Below are positions 25,402-35,030 of a stretch of DNA of 64,000 nucleotides, one piece after another. The notes beneath the pieces were generated by a model. The model was not told the DNA's origin, did not search any database, and was given only the letters and a program-made list of their open reading frames with translations. Source of the stretch: Pseudonocardia sp. TRM90224 (GTDB lineage Bacteria; Actinomycetota; Actinomycetes; Mycobacteriales; Pseudonocardiaceae); assembly GCF_021245725.1 (NCBI RefSeq), contig NZ_JAJGSX010000018.1, positions 1-64,000 on the forward strand, read 5' to 3'. A program made the translations under genes and the position numbers. Positions within the stretch are counted from its first letter, which is position 1, and every line of letters starts with the position of its first letter.

Positions 25402-26292
25402 CTACGGCGCGCCCACCGCCACGCGGTCGAGCGACTCCACGACCCTGTGCAGGGCGGGGTTCGGGTTGTCCGGGCTCCAGCACGCGTGCAGCGTCACGGA
25501 GTGCGCGTCGGCCGCCGCCAGCTCGAGGTAGCGCACGCCGTCCACCCGCATCCCCATGATCGAGCGCGGCACGAGCGCGCTGCCCAGCCCGGCCCTGACC
25601 AGCGCCAGCATCGTCGGCACCTGGGAGGCCAGCTGGCTCACGGCGTACCGGTTCATGCCGATCATGGCGGCGCAGATGTCGTGCAGGTAGCGCGAGCCCT
25701 CCGGGCTGTACCCGATGTAGTCGTCGGTGACGTCGGTCAGCGCGACGGGCCCGGGTGAGCCCGCCAGTGGGTGCTCGGCCGGCACCGCGACGACGAGGTC
25801 CTCCGAGTGCACCAGCACCGACTCGAAGCGGTCGGGGATCGGCGGGCGCACCAGCCCGAGGTCGATCTCCATGTCGGCGAGCCCGGCGAACTGCGCGGGG
25901 CTGACCAGCTCCGTCAGCGCGACGCTCACGGCGGGCACCCGCGCGTTCACCATCGCGAGGAAGTCGGCGAGCACCGCGTACGCGCCGATCGCGGTGAACG
26001 CGAGCCGCAACGTCCCGGTGCGGCCTTCCGCTGCCCGCCGGGTCGCCACGGGCGCGGCCTCCAGCAGCGCGAGGACCCGGCGGCAGTGCGCGAGGAACAC
26101 CTCGCCCGCCGAGGTCAGCCGCACGCCGCGGCCGGTGCGGTCGAACAGGCTCACGCCGAGCGCCGACTCGACGGCCTGCACCTGGCGGCTCAGCGGCGGT
26201 TGCGTGAGGTTGAGCCGCGCGGCGGCCCGGCCGAAGTGCTGCTCCTCCGCGACCGCGACGAACCCGCGGAGCTGCGCCAGCGAGAGTTCCAT
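25402..26292 (-). CDS. LysR-family transcriptional regulator
   Basis: This 296-residue regulator has the N-terminal LysR helix-turn-helix (LRGFVAVAEEQHFGRAAARL, then QPPLSRQVQAVE) and a periplasmic-binding-like effector domain. It diverges from the hydroxyacid dehydrogenase / enolase-superfamily pair with 72 bases between the starts, the normal arrangement for a LysR activator of the divergent genes. The effector may be a substrate of that pair. The ATG at 26292 starts directly at the conserved MELSLAQLRGF. Confidence 0.9.
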   Translation of the reverse strand: MELSLAQLRGFVAVAEEQHFGRAAARLNLTQPPLSRQVQAVESALGVSLFDRTGRGVRLTSAGEVFLAHCRRVLALLEAAPVATRRAAEGRTGTLRLAFTAIGAYAVLADFLAMVNARVPAVSVALTELVSPAQFAGLADMEIDLGLVRPPIPDRFESVLVHSEDLVVAVPAEHPLAGSPGPVALTDVTDDYIGYSPEGSRYLHDICAAMIGMNRYAVSQLASQVPTMLALVRAGLGSALVPRSIMGMRVDGVRYLELAAADAHSVTLHACWSPDNPNPALHRVVESLDRVAVGAP

Positions 26293-26364
26293 GCTCCGAA
26301 AGGTATCGGTTCATGCGGAATTGGGCTTGGACGCGCATAACAGCACGCACCTACCGTCCTTCGC

Positions 26365-27342
26365 ATGCCGAAGCTCGCCGTCGCCATGACCCCCGAGCGT
26401 GCTGCCGACGTATGCAGCGCGCAGACGAAGGAGCTCCTCGAAGACCGGTTCACCGTCACCTGGGCAGCACCGGGCCAGGACCTGGCCGGCATGGCCGCGG
26501 GCGCCGACGTCGTCCTGACCAGCTGGGGCACCCCGCCGCTCGCCGCCTCGATCTGGGCGGACGGCGATGGTCCGAAGGTCGTTGCGCACGCCGCCGGCTC
26601 GGTGAAGCGACTGGTCGATCCGGCCGTCTTCGAGCACGGCGTCGCCGTCTTCTCGGCCGGTGGGCGGATCGCATGGTCAGTCGGCGAGTACTGCCTCGCC
26701 GCGATGCTGACGCTGGCGCGCCGGCTCCCCCAGCTCGACGACGGCGTCCGCAGCGGCGCCTGGAAGCAGCCGCATCTGCGTGGGCACGAGCTCGCGGGCG
26801 CGACGGTCGGGCTGCTCGGCGCCAGCTCCACCGCTCGGGCGTTGATCACGCTGCTGGCGCCGTTCGGTTGCGACGTCGTGGTCTACGACCCCTACCTCGA
26901 CGCCGACCGGGCTGCCGCGCTCGGCGTGCGGACCGGTTCGCTCGAGGAGGCGCTCGGCTGCGCGTTCGTATCGCTGCACGTCCCGGACGTGCCGGCGACG
27001 CGCGGGCTGGTCAGCCGCAAGCACGTCGAGCTGATCCCCGACGGCTCGGTGATCGTGAACTCCGCGCGCGGCCCCGCCGTCGACCAGGCCGCGTTGCTCG
27101 AACACCTGCTGGCCGGGCGCCTGCTCGCCGCGCTCGACGTCTACGACCCCGAACCGCCGAGCCTGCCGGCCGACGTGCTCGCCTCGCCGAACCTGCTGCT
27201 CACCCCGCACATCGCGGGCGACACCGCCGAGGGGCACCTCGCGCTGGCCGGCTACGTCATGGCCGACGTCCTGCGCTACCTCGAGAGCGGGCAGCGCGGG
27301 CCCAGCTTCGTCGACCCGGCCTCGTGGTCGATCGCGGCCTGA
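26365..27342 (+). CDS. D-2-hydroxyacid dehydrogenase family protein
   Basis: This 325-residue protein has the catalytic and NAD domains of the family: VNSARGPAVD supplies the Arg, DVYDPEPP the acid and TPHIAGDT the His. The dinucleotide loop reads GLLGASSTARAL instead of GxGxxG, so the last glycines are lost; NAD binding may be altered. It forms a unit with the enolase-superfamily gene (11-base gap) under the divergent LysR. Role inferred: oxidation or reduction of a sugar-acid or hydroxyacid in the carbohydrate region. Confidence 0.85.
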   Translation: MPKLAVAMTPERAADVCSAQTKELLEDRFTVTWAAPGQDLAGMAAGADVVLTSWGTPPLAASIWADGDGPKVVAHAAGSVKRLVDPAVFEHGVAVFSAGGRIAWSVGEYCLAAMLTLARRLPQLDDGVRSGAWKQPHLRGHELAGATVGLLGASSTARALITLLAPFGCDVVVYDPYLDADRAAALGVRTGSLEEALGCAFVSLHVPDVPATRGLVSRKHVELIPDGSVIVNSARGPAVDQAALLEHLLAGRLLAALDVYDPEPPSLPADVLASPNLLLTPHIAGDTAEGHLALAGYVMADVLRYLESGQRGPSFVDPASWSIAA

Positions 27343-27353
27343 GGGACGGGCAC

Positions 27354-28484
27354 ATGTCGCGCATCAGATCGGTTGATGTCTTCGCCGTCGCCGTCCCGTT
27401 CGCCAAGGGTTTCGTGCTGGGCAGCGGCGCGGTCGGCACACCGGAGCGAGCCGGCTCGGTGATCTTCGTGAAGATCACGACGGAGGACGGGGTCGTCGGC
27501 TGGGGCGAGCAGCGCGCGCTGCCGAGCTGGAGCTACGAGACCGCGGAGACGATCGCCGTGGTGATCAAGCGCCACCTCGAACCGATCCTGCTGGAGCTCA
27601 CCCCGTTCGACGTCGAGCTGTTCCACACCCGCGCGGCCCGGCGGCTGTCCCCCGCCGTGTCGAACGGGTTCCCGTTCGCCCGCGCCGCCGTCGACATCGC
27701 GATGCACGATGCTGCCGGCAAGATCGCCGGGCTTCCTGTGCACGCCCTGCTCGGCGGCCGGCTCCGCGACGAGATCCCGCTCTGCTCCGCGATCGGCGTC
27801 GACGGGCCGCAGGAGGTGCGCGAGCGGGTGCAGCAGTCGTCGGACTACGCCGCCTACAAGGTGAAGATCGGTGGTGAGCTCGACGCCGACATCGCCGCCG
27901 TCACCGCCGCCGGCGAGGCGGCAGGCGGGAAGCCGCTCTGGCTCGACGCGAACCAGTCCTACCGCCCGAGCTCGCTGCGCAGGCTGCTCGACGCCGTCTC
28001 GGAGGTGCCGGCGATCCACTGCGTCGAGCAGCCCGTCGACGGCACCGACGTGCTCGCGATGCGCAGGGTCCGTTCGATGATCGATCTTCCGGTCGCGATC
28101 GACGAGGGCAGCTTCACCGCGCGCGACCTCGCGCGGACCGTGGCGCTCGACGCCGCCGACCTGGTCGTCGTCAAGATCTGCAAGGCGGGCGGGATCCGGC
28201 AGGCGCTCAAGACCGCGCAGGTCGCGACGGCGAGCGGCCTGGAGCTGCTGGCGAGCGGCCTCACCGACTGCGGTGTCGGCTTCGCCGCCGCGCTGCACCT
28301 GTTCGCCCAGCTTGAGCTCGCCCTGCCGGCCGAGTTGAACGGGCCGGAGCTGCTGGCCGACCTCTACGTCGACGGGTTGGCGATCACCAAGGCCGTCGCG
28401 ACCGTGCCGACCGCTCCGGGTCTCGGCGTCGAGGTCGACGAGGAACGCATCCGCTCCGAAGCGCAGGAACTCGTGTTCGTCTGA
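27354..28484 (+). CDS. mandelate racemase / muconate-lactonizing enzyme (enolase superfamily)
   Basis: The 376-residue TIM-barrel enzyme shows the full MLE-type active site: the K-x-K pair in YKVKIG, metal ligands in WLDANQ, CVEQP and AIDEG, and the opposite Lys in VVKICKAGG. MLE-subgroup members include cycloisomerases, racemases and dipeptide epimerases; the residues do not decide. The ATG has GAGGGACGGG upstream. It precedes the first sugar ABC importer by 28 bases and may be cotranscribed with it, so its substrate may enter through that importer. Confidence 0.88.
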   Translation: MSRIRSVDVFAVAVPFAKGFVLGSGAVGTPERAGSVIFVKITTEDGVVGWGEQRALPSWSYETAETIAVVIKRHLEPILLELTPFDVELFHTRAARRLSPAVSNGFPFARAAVDIAMHDAAGKIAGLPVHALLGGRLRDEIPLCSAIGVDGPQEVRERVQQSSDYAAYKVKIGGELDADIAAVTAAGEAAGGKPLWLDANQSYRPSSLRRLLDAVSEVPAIHCVEQPVDGTDVLAMRRVRSMIDLPVAIDEGSFTARDLARTVALDAADLVVVKICKAGGIRQALKTAQVATASGLELLASGLTDCGVGFAAALHLFAQLELALPAELNGPELLADLYVDGLAITKAVATVPTAPGLGVEVDEERIRSEAQELVFV

Positions 28485-28512
28485 TCCCCTCCGGACAACC
28501 CAGGAGACAACG

Positions 28513-29817
28513 ATGTCCCCCTCGCTCTCACGCCGCGACCTGTTGCGGTGGGCCGGTGTGGGCGGCGCCGCCGCGCTGCTCGCCGGGTGCGCGTCCCGCC
28601 CGGCCGGCGCCGCCACATGGTCGATGTGGTCCAGCAGCCCCGCCGAGGGGAAGGTGTGGGCCGACTTCAGCACCTTCGTCGAGCAGCAGATGGGGGTGCC
28701 GTCGATCCCGACGCTCACCTCGTCCAACGGGTACGTCACGAAGCTCGACCTGCAGCTGGTCAGCGGCACGGCGAGCCTCGTGACCGCGCTGAACGGCTGG
28801 ATGCTGCCCACCTATGCGGCGCGCGGCGCGCACCGCCCGCTCGACGACCTCATCGCGAACGACCCCGAGTTCGACATCGAGGACTTCTACCCCGACATCC
28901 GCAAGATCTCCTCGTTCGACGGCCGCACCTACGCGATCGGGTTCGACGTCGCCCCGACCGTCCTCTACTGCAACAAGACGATCTTCGACAAGCACGGCAT
29001 CCCGATGCCGTCGGCGACCGAGCCGATGAGCTGGGCGCAGTTCCGCGAGCTGGCCATCGAGTTCAGCCGACCCGCCGACCAGTACGGCTTCTCCTGCGCC
29101 CCCGCGATCGACGACCTGGTCTCGTGGCTCTACTGCGGCGGCGGCAACGTCATGAACGAGGGCGCGACGGCGAGCGCGCTGGGCAGCCCGGAGAGCCTCG
29201 CGGCGCTGGAGTTCGTGGCCGACCTGTTCGTCCGCGACCAGGCCACCCCACCCATCAGCAACCTCGTCACCGTCAACGCGCTCGCCAACTTCCTCGAGGG
29301 CAACGTCGCGATGATGCAGAACGGGCCGTGGCAGGTCGTCAACGCGCGCAAGGCCGAGTTCGAGTGGGACATCGTGCCGTTCCCCGCGGGGCCGGCCGGC
29401 AGCACACCCCGGGTGTCCGGCTCCGGTTTTGCGATCCCGGCCGGGACGTCCGAGCGCGATCTCCCGCTCGCCTGGACCCTGCTCAAGGCGCTGACCAGCA
29501 CCGCAGCGCTCGACATCTACGCCAAGGCGGGCCGCAACAACCCGGCGCGGTTCTCCGCGGGCTCCGCGTTCCTGCCACCACCGGCCAACCTCGGGATCGT
29601 CCAGCGCATCCTCGCCGGCGAGGTCGCCGGCGGGCACCACTACGAGGTGACGACCAACTGGAACCAGGTGCGCCAGCTGCTCGGGCAGGACCTGCCCCGC
29701 AGCTTCCTGGGGCAGGTGTCGGTGCGCGAGGCGGTCGACGGCATCACCCCGCGGCTCGACGCGCTGATGGCGCAGCACCAGGACAAGGTGCGGCAGGCGA
29801 CAGAGCGCAGCCGCTGA
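28513..29817 (+). CDS. sugar ABC transporter substrate-binding lipoprotein (importer 1)
   Basis: This 434-residue family-1 binding protein has a Tat-like N-terminus (SRRDLLRW) with lipobox LAGC near residue 26. GFDVAPTVLYCNKTIFDKHGI is the family signature for sugar-binding lipoproteins. The ATG has AGGAGA upstream. It is followed by two permease genes but no ATPase gene. The ligand is probably a mono- or oligosaccharide. Confidence 0.9.
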   Translation: MSPSLSRRDLLRWAGVGGAAALLAGCASRPAGAATWSMWSSSPAEGKVWADFSTFVEQQMGVPSIPTLTSSNGYVTKLDLQLVSGTASLVTALNGWMLPTYAARGAHRPLDDLIANDPEFDIEDFYPDIRKISSFDGRTYAIGFDVAPTVLYCNKTIFDKHGIPMPSATEPMSWAQFRELAIEFSRPADQYGFSCAPAIDDLVSWLYCGGGNVMNEGATASALGSPESLAALEFVADLFVRDQATPPISNLVTVNALANFLEGNVAMMQNGPWQVVNARKAEFEWDIVPFPAGPAGSTPRVSGSGFAIPAGTSERDLPLAWTLLKALTSTAALDIYAKAGRNNPARFSAGSAFLPPPANLGIVQRILAGEVAGGHHYEVTTNWNQVRQLLGQDLPRSFLGQVSVREAVDGITPRLDALMAQHQDKVRQATERSR

Positions 29818-29847
29818 CCCCGCTCGACGCGCACCCAGGAGGTCGTC

Positions 29848-30792
29848 GTGGCCCTTCAGACCGCTCCGGTCCCGCCGGAGACCCGCAGCGCACCGCCGCC
29901 GAGGCGGTCCCGATGGCGCGAGCGCGACAAGCAGACGCTCACCGCGTGGCTCTTCCTCGCCCCGAGCTTCATCGGGTTCGTGATCTTCACGGCCGGGCCG
30001 GTCGTGGCGGCCGGCGTGATCTCGCTGCTCGACTGGAACCTGTTCAGCCCGCCTGAGTTCACGGGGCTGGAGAACTTCGCGCGGCTCGGCGGCGACCCCA
30101 CGTTCTGGTCGGCGCTGGTGAACACCGCGTACTTCACCCTCGTGAGCGTCCCGCTGACGATCGTCGTGAGCCTCGCGCTCGCGCTGCTGCTCAACCAGGG
30201 GCTGCGCCGGGTCGCAGCGTTCCGCTCGCTGCTCCTGCTCCCCTACGCGACGATCACCGTCGCCGTCGCGTTCGTCTGGATCTGGCTGTACATCCCGCAC
30301 GGCGGGATGGTCAACACGGCGCTCGGCTGGATCGGCATCGACGGGCCGGCGTGGCTGGTCTCCGACACCTGGGCGATGCCGGCGCTGATCGTGATGAGCG
30401 TCTGGAAGAGCTTCGGGTTCGGCATGGTCGTGTTCCTCGCCGGGCTGCAGGCGATCCCGCAGCAGCTCTACGAGGCCGCGCGGATCGACGGCAGCAGCGC
30501 GTGGCAGTCGTTCCGCAACGTCACGCTGCCGATGCTCTCGCCCGCGATGTTCTTCGTGGTCGTGACGTCGATCATCGGCTCGTTCCAGGTGTTCGACCAG
30601 GCACTGATCATGACCGACGGCGGTCCTGGCACCCGCACGACCACGCTCGTCATGTACATCTACCGGACCGGGTTCGAGAACTACGACCAGGGCTACGCCG
30701 CCGCGCAGTCGCTCGTCCTGTTCGCGTTCATCGTGGTGATCACCGCGGCCCAGTTCCGCCTGCAGCGGAGGCTCGTCCACTATGACAACTGA
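29848..30792 (+). CDS. sugar ABC transporter permease (MalF type, importer 1)
   Basis: This 314-residue permease has six membrane segments and the EAA loop YEAARIDGSSAWQSFRNVTL, the docking site for the ATPase. The GTG start is preceded by AGGAGG. A 35-residue charged, Pro-rich N-terminus is cytoplasmic. It overlaps the next permease by 11 bases. Confidence 0.92.
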   Translation: MALQTAPVPPETRSAPPPRRSRWRERDKQTLTAWLFLAPSFIGFVIFTAGPVVAAGVISLLDWNLFSPPEFTGLENFARLGGDPTFWSALVNTAYFTLVSVPLTIVVSLALALLLNQGLRRVAAFRSLLLLPYATITVAVAFVWIWLYIPHGGMVNTALGWIGIDGPAWLVSDTWAMPALIVMSVWKSFGFGMVVFLAGLQAIPQQLYEAARIDGSSAWQSFRNVTLPMLSPAMFFVVVTSIIGSFQVFDQALIMTDGGPGTRTTTLVMYIYRTGFENYDQGYAAAQSLVLFAFIVVITAAQFRLQRRLVHYDN

Positions 30793-31606
30793 CGCGAAGC
30801 GAAGGTTGGTCGTCTTCACCTGCTTCCTGGTCACGGCCGTCACGATGATCCCGATCGTGATGATGGTGCTGGTCGCCTTCCAGTCCGACGCGGAGTCGAT
30901 GGCGGCGCAGCCGTCATTCTGGCCCGGCAGCTGGCACCCCGAGAACCTGACGAGAGCTTTCGACCTGGTCCCGCTCGGCCGCTTCCTGCTCAACACGGTG
31001 ATCTTCGCGGGCGGCACGACGCTCCTGGAGACGGCCACCGCGGCACTCGCCGCGTACGCGTTCGCCAGGCTGGAGTTCCCCGGCCGCACTTGGCTGTTCG
31101 GGATCTACCTCGCCACCCTGATGATCCCGACACAGGTGACGTTGGTGCCGCAGTTCGTGCTGGTCGCGAAGCTGGGCGGGATCGACACCTGGCCCGGCAT
31201 GATCCTCCCGCACGCCTTCACCGCGATCGGGGTGTTCCTGCTGCGGCAGTTCTTCCTGGGCATCCCGCGCGACTACGAGGAAGCCGCCAGGCTCGACGGC
31301 GCCAACCGCTGGCAGGCGTTCACCAAGGTGATCCTCCCGCTCGCGGTGCCGGCGATCGCGACGCTCGCGGTCTTCAAGTTCATCGGGCAGTGGAACAACC
31401 TGCTCTGGCCGCTGATCATCTCCAACAGCGACGCCACCCGCACCGTCGCCGTCGGCCTGCAGTTCTTCCAGGACACCAACGGCACGCAGTGGAACCTGCT
31501 CCTGATGGCCGCGACGATCACCACGGTGCCGCTGATCGTGATCTTCTTCCTCACCCAGCGCTGGTTCGTCCAGGGCATCTCGATGAGCGGGCTGGGCGGC
31601 CGCTGA
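30782..31606 (+). CDS. sugar ABC transporter permease (MalG type, importer 1)
   Basis: This 274-residue permease has about six membrane segments and the EAA loop YEEAARLDGANRWQAFTKVIL. It completes importer 1. The class C palindrome begins three bases after its stop. Confidence 0.92.
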   Translation: MTTDAKRRLVVFTCFLVTAVTMIPIVMMVLVAFQSDAESMAAQPSFWPGSWHPENLTRAFDLVPLGRFLLNTVIFAGGTTLLETATAALAAYAFARLEFPGRTWLFGIYLATLMIPTQVTLVPQFVLVAKLGGIDTWPGMILPHAFTAIGVFLLRQFFLGIPRDYEEAARLDGANRWQAFTKVILPLAVPAIATLAVFKFIGQWNNLLWPLIISNSDATRTVAVGLQFFQDTNGTQWNLLLMAATITTVPLIVIFFLTQRWFVQGISMSGLGGR

Positions 31607-31609
31607 GGC

Positions 31610-31670
31610 GTCGACAACGACGTTTTGGCTATTGTTAGCGCTCACAAACAGCCAGAACGTCGTTGTCGAC
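31610..31670. repeat. class C palindrome with LacI-type operator core
   Basis: Arms 31610-31630 and 31650-31670 pair over 21 bp with one G-T-type mismatch, beginning GTCGACAACGACG. The loop holds TTGTTAGCGCTCACAA, the exact reverse complement of the core in the copies at 38.78 and 49.03 kb. The core is nearly self-complementary and resembles operators of actinobacterial LacI-type sugar repressors. It lies 70 bases before the lacI-type gene. Confidence 0.9.
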
Positions 31671-31740
31671 GGTCACCTCGGGCGTCGGACCGGATGAAGA
31701 ACGACCGCTGCTAGCTTCGTCCTTCGCAGGAGGAGGCTCG

Positions 31741-32715
31741 ATGGCCGGCAAGCGCGTGACCATCCGGGACGTGGCCAGGGCGGCGGGCGTCTCGTACCAG
31801 ACCGTGTCGCGGGCGTTCAACGACAAGGGCGAGATCAACGGCGACACCAAGCGGCGCGTCATGGAGTCAGCGCGGGAGCTGGGGTACCGGCCGAGCCGGT
31901 TCGCCCGCGGGCTGGTCCGCCAGGACACGACGTCGATCGGGCTGGTGATCCCCGACCTGCTCAACCCGTTCTTCACCGAGGTCGCCGCCGCCGCGCTCGA
32001 CGCCGCCAGGCAGCGCGGCTGGCACGTGCTCCTCTACGACACGGCCGACGACAGGGAGCTGGAGCTCGACGCACTGGGTGTGATCGGCTCGCAGGTCGAC
32101 GCGGTGGTCGGCTACTTCTACGAGCCGGTCGAGATCATCGAGAAGGTCGTGCACGGAATGCCGACCGTCTACATCGGCCGGGATCGGGCGGGGGCCACGT
32201 TCACCTCGATCCACATCGACGGCGGGCCGGGCATCCGCGCGGCGGTCGCGCACCTGGTCGCGGACGGGCGGCACCGGATCGGGATGCTCGACCACGGCGG
32301 CAACCGCCCACCGAGCTCGCGGCGACGGTGGTTCCTCGACGCGATGCGCGAGCACGGCCTGACCGGCGTGGCGGTCGGCGCCGACCAGTCGATCGACGGC
32401 GGCGCGCGCGCCATGGCCTCGATGCTCGAGGCCCATCCGGACCTCGACGGGCTGCTCACCTACAACGACGTGATCGCGATCGGCGCGATCCGGCGGGCGG
32501 TGCAGCTGGGCCGGCGGGTGCCGCAGGACTGCGCCGTGATCGGCTTCGACGGGCTGAGCCTCGGCGAGATCGTCGAGCCGCAGCTGACCAGCATCCGGAT
32601 CGACACCCGGCAGCTCGGCGCGCTGGCGATCGAGCAGGTCGCCAAGCTGCTCGCCGGCGAACCGGCGGGCCTGGCGACGGTGACGCCGGCTCTGCACGTC
32701 CGCGGCTCCGCCTGA
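31741..32715 (+). CDS. LacI-family transcriptional regulator
   Basis: This 324-residue repressor has the N-terminal LacI headpiece (VTIRDVARAAGVSYQTVSRAFN) and hinge YRPSRFARGL, then the periplasmic-binding fold that senses a sugar. It stands between two sugar importer operons. A promoter with a shared palindrome is in front of the next operon and in front of the beta-galactosidase gene, so it probably represses both; the class C core upstream of it may be autoregulatory. The ATG has AGGAGGAGG upstream. Confidence 0.93.
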   Translation: MAGKRVTIRDVARAAGVSYQTVSRAFNDKGEINGDTKRRVMESARELGYRPSRFARGLVRQDTTSIGLVIPDLLNPFFTEVAAAALDAARQRGWHVLLYDTADDRELELDALGVIGSQVDAVVGYFYEPVEIIEKVVHGMPTVYIGRDRAGATFTSIHIDGGPGIRAAVAHLVADGRHRIGMLDHGGNRPPSSRRRWFLDAMREHGLTGVAVGADQSIDGGARAMASMLEAHPDLDGLLTYNDVIAIGAIRRAVQLGRRVPQDCAVIGFDGLSLGEIVEPQLTSIRIDTRQLGALAIEQVAKLLAGEPAGLATVTPALHVRGSA

Positions 32716-32741
32716 CGACAAGAAGCACCTGACCCCCAGCC

Positions 32742-32800
32742 TTGACTTTCTGTGCGCCCGCTCACAGACTCTCGCGCGAGCGGTCACGTGACCGTTCACG
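32742..32800 (+). promoter_or_regulatory. promoter with CGTGAACGGTCACG operator, importer 2 operon
   Basis: TTGACT (32742-32747), exactly 17 bases, then CAGACT (32765-32770). The operator CGTGACCGTTCACG (32787-32800) lies just downstream, where a repressor would block transcription start. The same -35, spacer length, near-identical -10 and the same 14-mer in reverse occur upstream of the beta-galactosidase gene. A second imperfect palindrome, CTGTG...CACAG, sits inside the spacer. Confidence 0.7.
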
Positions 32801-32820
32801 ACAATGCTGTCGGGGGCGCG

Positions 32821-34089
32821 ATGACGACCATCAACAGGCGCAGGTTCCTAGCCGGGACAGCCGCAGCGCTCGGGCTCGCGGCGGCCGGGTGCGCGAGCCC
32901 GGTCACCGCGACACCAGGCCGGCTCACCCTCTGGTACTGGACCGGCGGGCTCGCCACGACGGTCCTCACCGATGCCGCCGCCCGGTTCGCCGCCGCCGGG
33001 CTCGAACCCGTGAACGTCGGCTTCGACAACCTCCGCGGCCGGCTGCTCGCAACGCTCTCCGGCGGCGCGTACATCCCCGACATGACCATGCTGAGCGACG
33101 ACATCGCCCGGTACTTCGGCGACGCCGACCAGTTCGTCGACCTCAACACCCTCGGCGCCGCCCGCTTCGAGGGCGAGTACCTGCCGTGGAAGTGGAAGGC
33201 CGGTACCACCCCGGACGGGCGGCTCATGGGGTTCCCCATCGACACCGGTCCCGCGGCCCTCTACTACCGCGCCGACCTCTTCGCGAAGGCCGGGCTGCCT
33301 AGCGAGCCCGACGACGTGGCCGCCGCCGTCCACACGTGGGAGGACTTCTTCGCGTTCGGGAAGGAGTTGCAGAAGACCCAGCCGGGCGCCGTCATCGCCA
33401 CCGACTCCAACGAGATCTTCCAATACGCGCTGGCCCAAGGCCCCAAGAAGTACCTCGACGTCGACGGGCGCTACATCGGCGACCAGGACCACGTGCGGCG
33501 GGCCTGGGACCTCGGGGTCCGCGTCGCACGGCTCGGGTTGAGCGGCGCCTTCGTCAACTCGACCGACCGGCAGGCCGCGTGGAACAGCGGCGTCCAGCCC
33601 GCGTTCATCAGCCCGACCTACACCAGCAACGACGTCAAGAAGGCGGCACCGTCGACGGCCGGCAACTGGCGGGTGTGCCGCAGCCCCGGCGGCCCCAGCA
33701 ACGCCGGAGGCTCGTTCATCGCGATCACGCGGTACTGCCCCGACCCGCAGTCCGCCTTCGACGCCGTCAGCTGGATCCTCTCGCCGGCCAACCAGGCCCG
33801 GCACTACCTCGACGCGGGACTGTTCCCCTCCGCGCTCGACGCGCTCACCGACCCGGCCGTCCGCGTGCCCGACTCGTTCTTCGGCGGCCAGACCGTCGTC
33901 GACGTCTTCGCCGAATCAGCGCGCGGGGTGCCGCAGACGGCGTTCAGCTACATGGACATCGGGATCAGGACGTACTTCCAGACCGAGATCAAGAACGTCG
34001 AGCAGGCCGGAAAGGACCCCGACCAGGCGTGGAACGACGCACAGACGCTGATCTACCGCCTGCTCAAGCAGTCAGGAGTGGAGCGATGA
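32821..34089 (+). CDS. sugar ABC transporter substrate-binding lipoprotein (importer 2)
   Basis: This 422-residue binding protein has a Tat motif NRRRFLAG and lipobox AAGC near residue 23. GFPIDTGPAALYYRADLFAKAGLP is the family-1 signature. The ATG lies 20 bases after the operator. The ligand is probably the beta-galactoside or oligosaccharide cleaved by the GH2 enzyme encoded downstream (inference from shared regulation). Confidence 0.9.
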   Translation: MTTINRRRFLAGTAAALGLAAAGCASPVTATPGRLTLWYWTGGLATTVLTDAAARFAAAGLEPVNVGFDNLRGRLLATLSGGAYIPDMTMLSDDIARYFGDADQFVDLNTLGAARFEGEYLPWKWKAGTTPDGRLMGFPIDTGPAALYYRADLFAKAGLPSEPDDVAAAVHTWEDFFAFGKELQKTQPGAVIATDSNEIFQYALAQGPKKYLDVDGRYIGDQDHVRRAWDLGVRVARLGLSGAFVNSTDRQAAWNSGVQPAFISPTYTSNDVKKAAPSTAGNWRVCRSPGGPSNAGGSFIAITRYCPDPQSAFDAVSWILSPANQARHYLDAGLFPSALDALTDPAVRVPDSFFGGQTVVDVFAESARGVPQTAFSYMDIGIRTYFQTEIKNVEQAGKDPDQAWNDAQTLIYRLLKQSGVER

Positions 34090-35030
34090 CAGACGTGCTG
34101 CCACGTGTGGATGCGCCCGCCGAGTCGCCCGCGACCAAGACCTCCCGGCCGTGGTTCTCGTTCCTCCCGCAGTACCTCGCGATCTCGCCCTTCTACATCC
34201 TGTTCGCGGTGTTCGGCATTTACCCGATCTTCTTCGCCGCCTACCTCGCCCTGCAGCGCTGGGACGGGATCGGTCCGATGGAATGGGCGGGCCTGGAGAA
34301 CTTCACGTTCCTCCTCACCGACGGCGAGTTCTGGGACGCGATCATCAACACGCTCGTCATCTGGGTCATGTCGACGGTGCCGATGATCGTGCTCGCACTG
34401 CTCGTCGCGCTCGGCCTGAACTCCGCGATCCGGTTCAAGGGCGTCTACCGGCTCGCCTACTTCACCCCGAACGTGACGTCGATCGTCGCCATGGCGATCG
34501 TCTTCGGCTCGGTGTTCTCCGAGGAGTTCGGCATCGTCAACGCCCTGCTCACGGCGATCGGACTGGACCCGGTCGGGTGGCTCTCCGACCCGTGGGGCAT
34601 CAAGGTCACGATCTCCGCGATGATCATCTGGCGCTGGGTCGGGTACAACGCGATCATCTTCCTGGCCGGCCTGCAGGCGATATCACCCGAGGTGATCGAG
34701 GCCGCCAAGATCGACGGCGCGAACGCGTGGCAGACCTTCACCAAGGTCACGCTCCCGCTGTTGCGGCCCGTGCTGCTGTTCTCCGTCCTGATGTCGGCGA
34801 TCGGCGGGATGCAGGTGTTCGTCGAGCCGCAGATCCTGGTGGGTGTCAGCGGAGGCGTGGAGAACGCCGGCAGGACGATGGTGCTGTACTTCTACGAGCG
34901 AGCCTTCCAGCAGAACGACTTCGGCTACGGCGCCGCCATCGCGTGGGGGATCGTGATCGTGGTCCTGCTCTTCGCGCTGATCAACTGGCGGCTGGTGCAG
35001 CGCCCGCAGCGGGACGGGGCGGCGCGATGA
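34086..35030 (+). CDS. sugar ABC transporter permease (MalF type, importer 2)
   Basis: This 314-residue permease has EAA loop IEAAKIDGANAWQTFTKVTL and six membrane segments. It is coupled to the binding-protein gene by ATGA and to the next permease by ATGA. Confidence 0.92.
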   Translation: MTDVLPRVDAPAESPATKTSRPWFSFLPQYLAISPFYILFAVFGIYPIFFAAYLALQRWDGIGPMEWAGLENFTFLLTDGEFWDAIINTLVIWVMSTVPMIVLALLVALGLNSAIRFKGVYRLAYFTPNVTSIVAMAIVFGSVFSEEFGIVNALLTAIGLDPVGWLSDPWGIKVTISAMIIWRWVGYNAIIFLAGLQAISPEVIEAAKIDGANAWQTFTKVTLPLLRPVLLFSVLMSAIGGMQVFVEPQILVGVSGGVENAGRTMVLYFYERAFQQNDFGYGAAIAWGIVIVVLLFALINWRLVQRPQRDGAAR

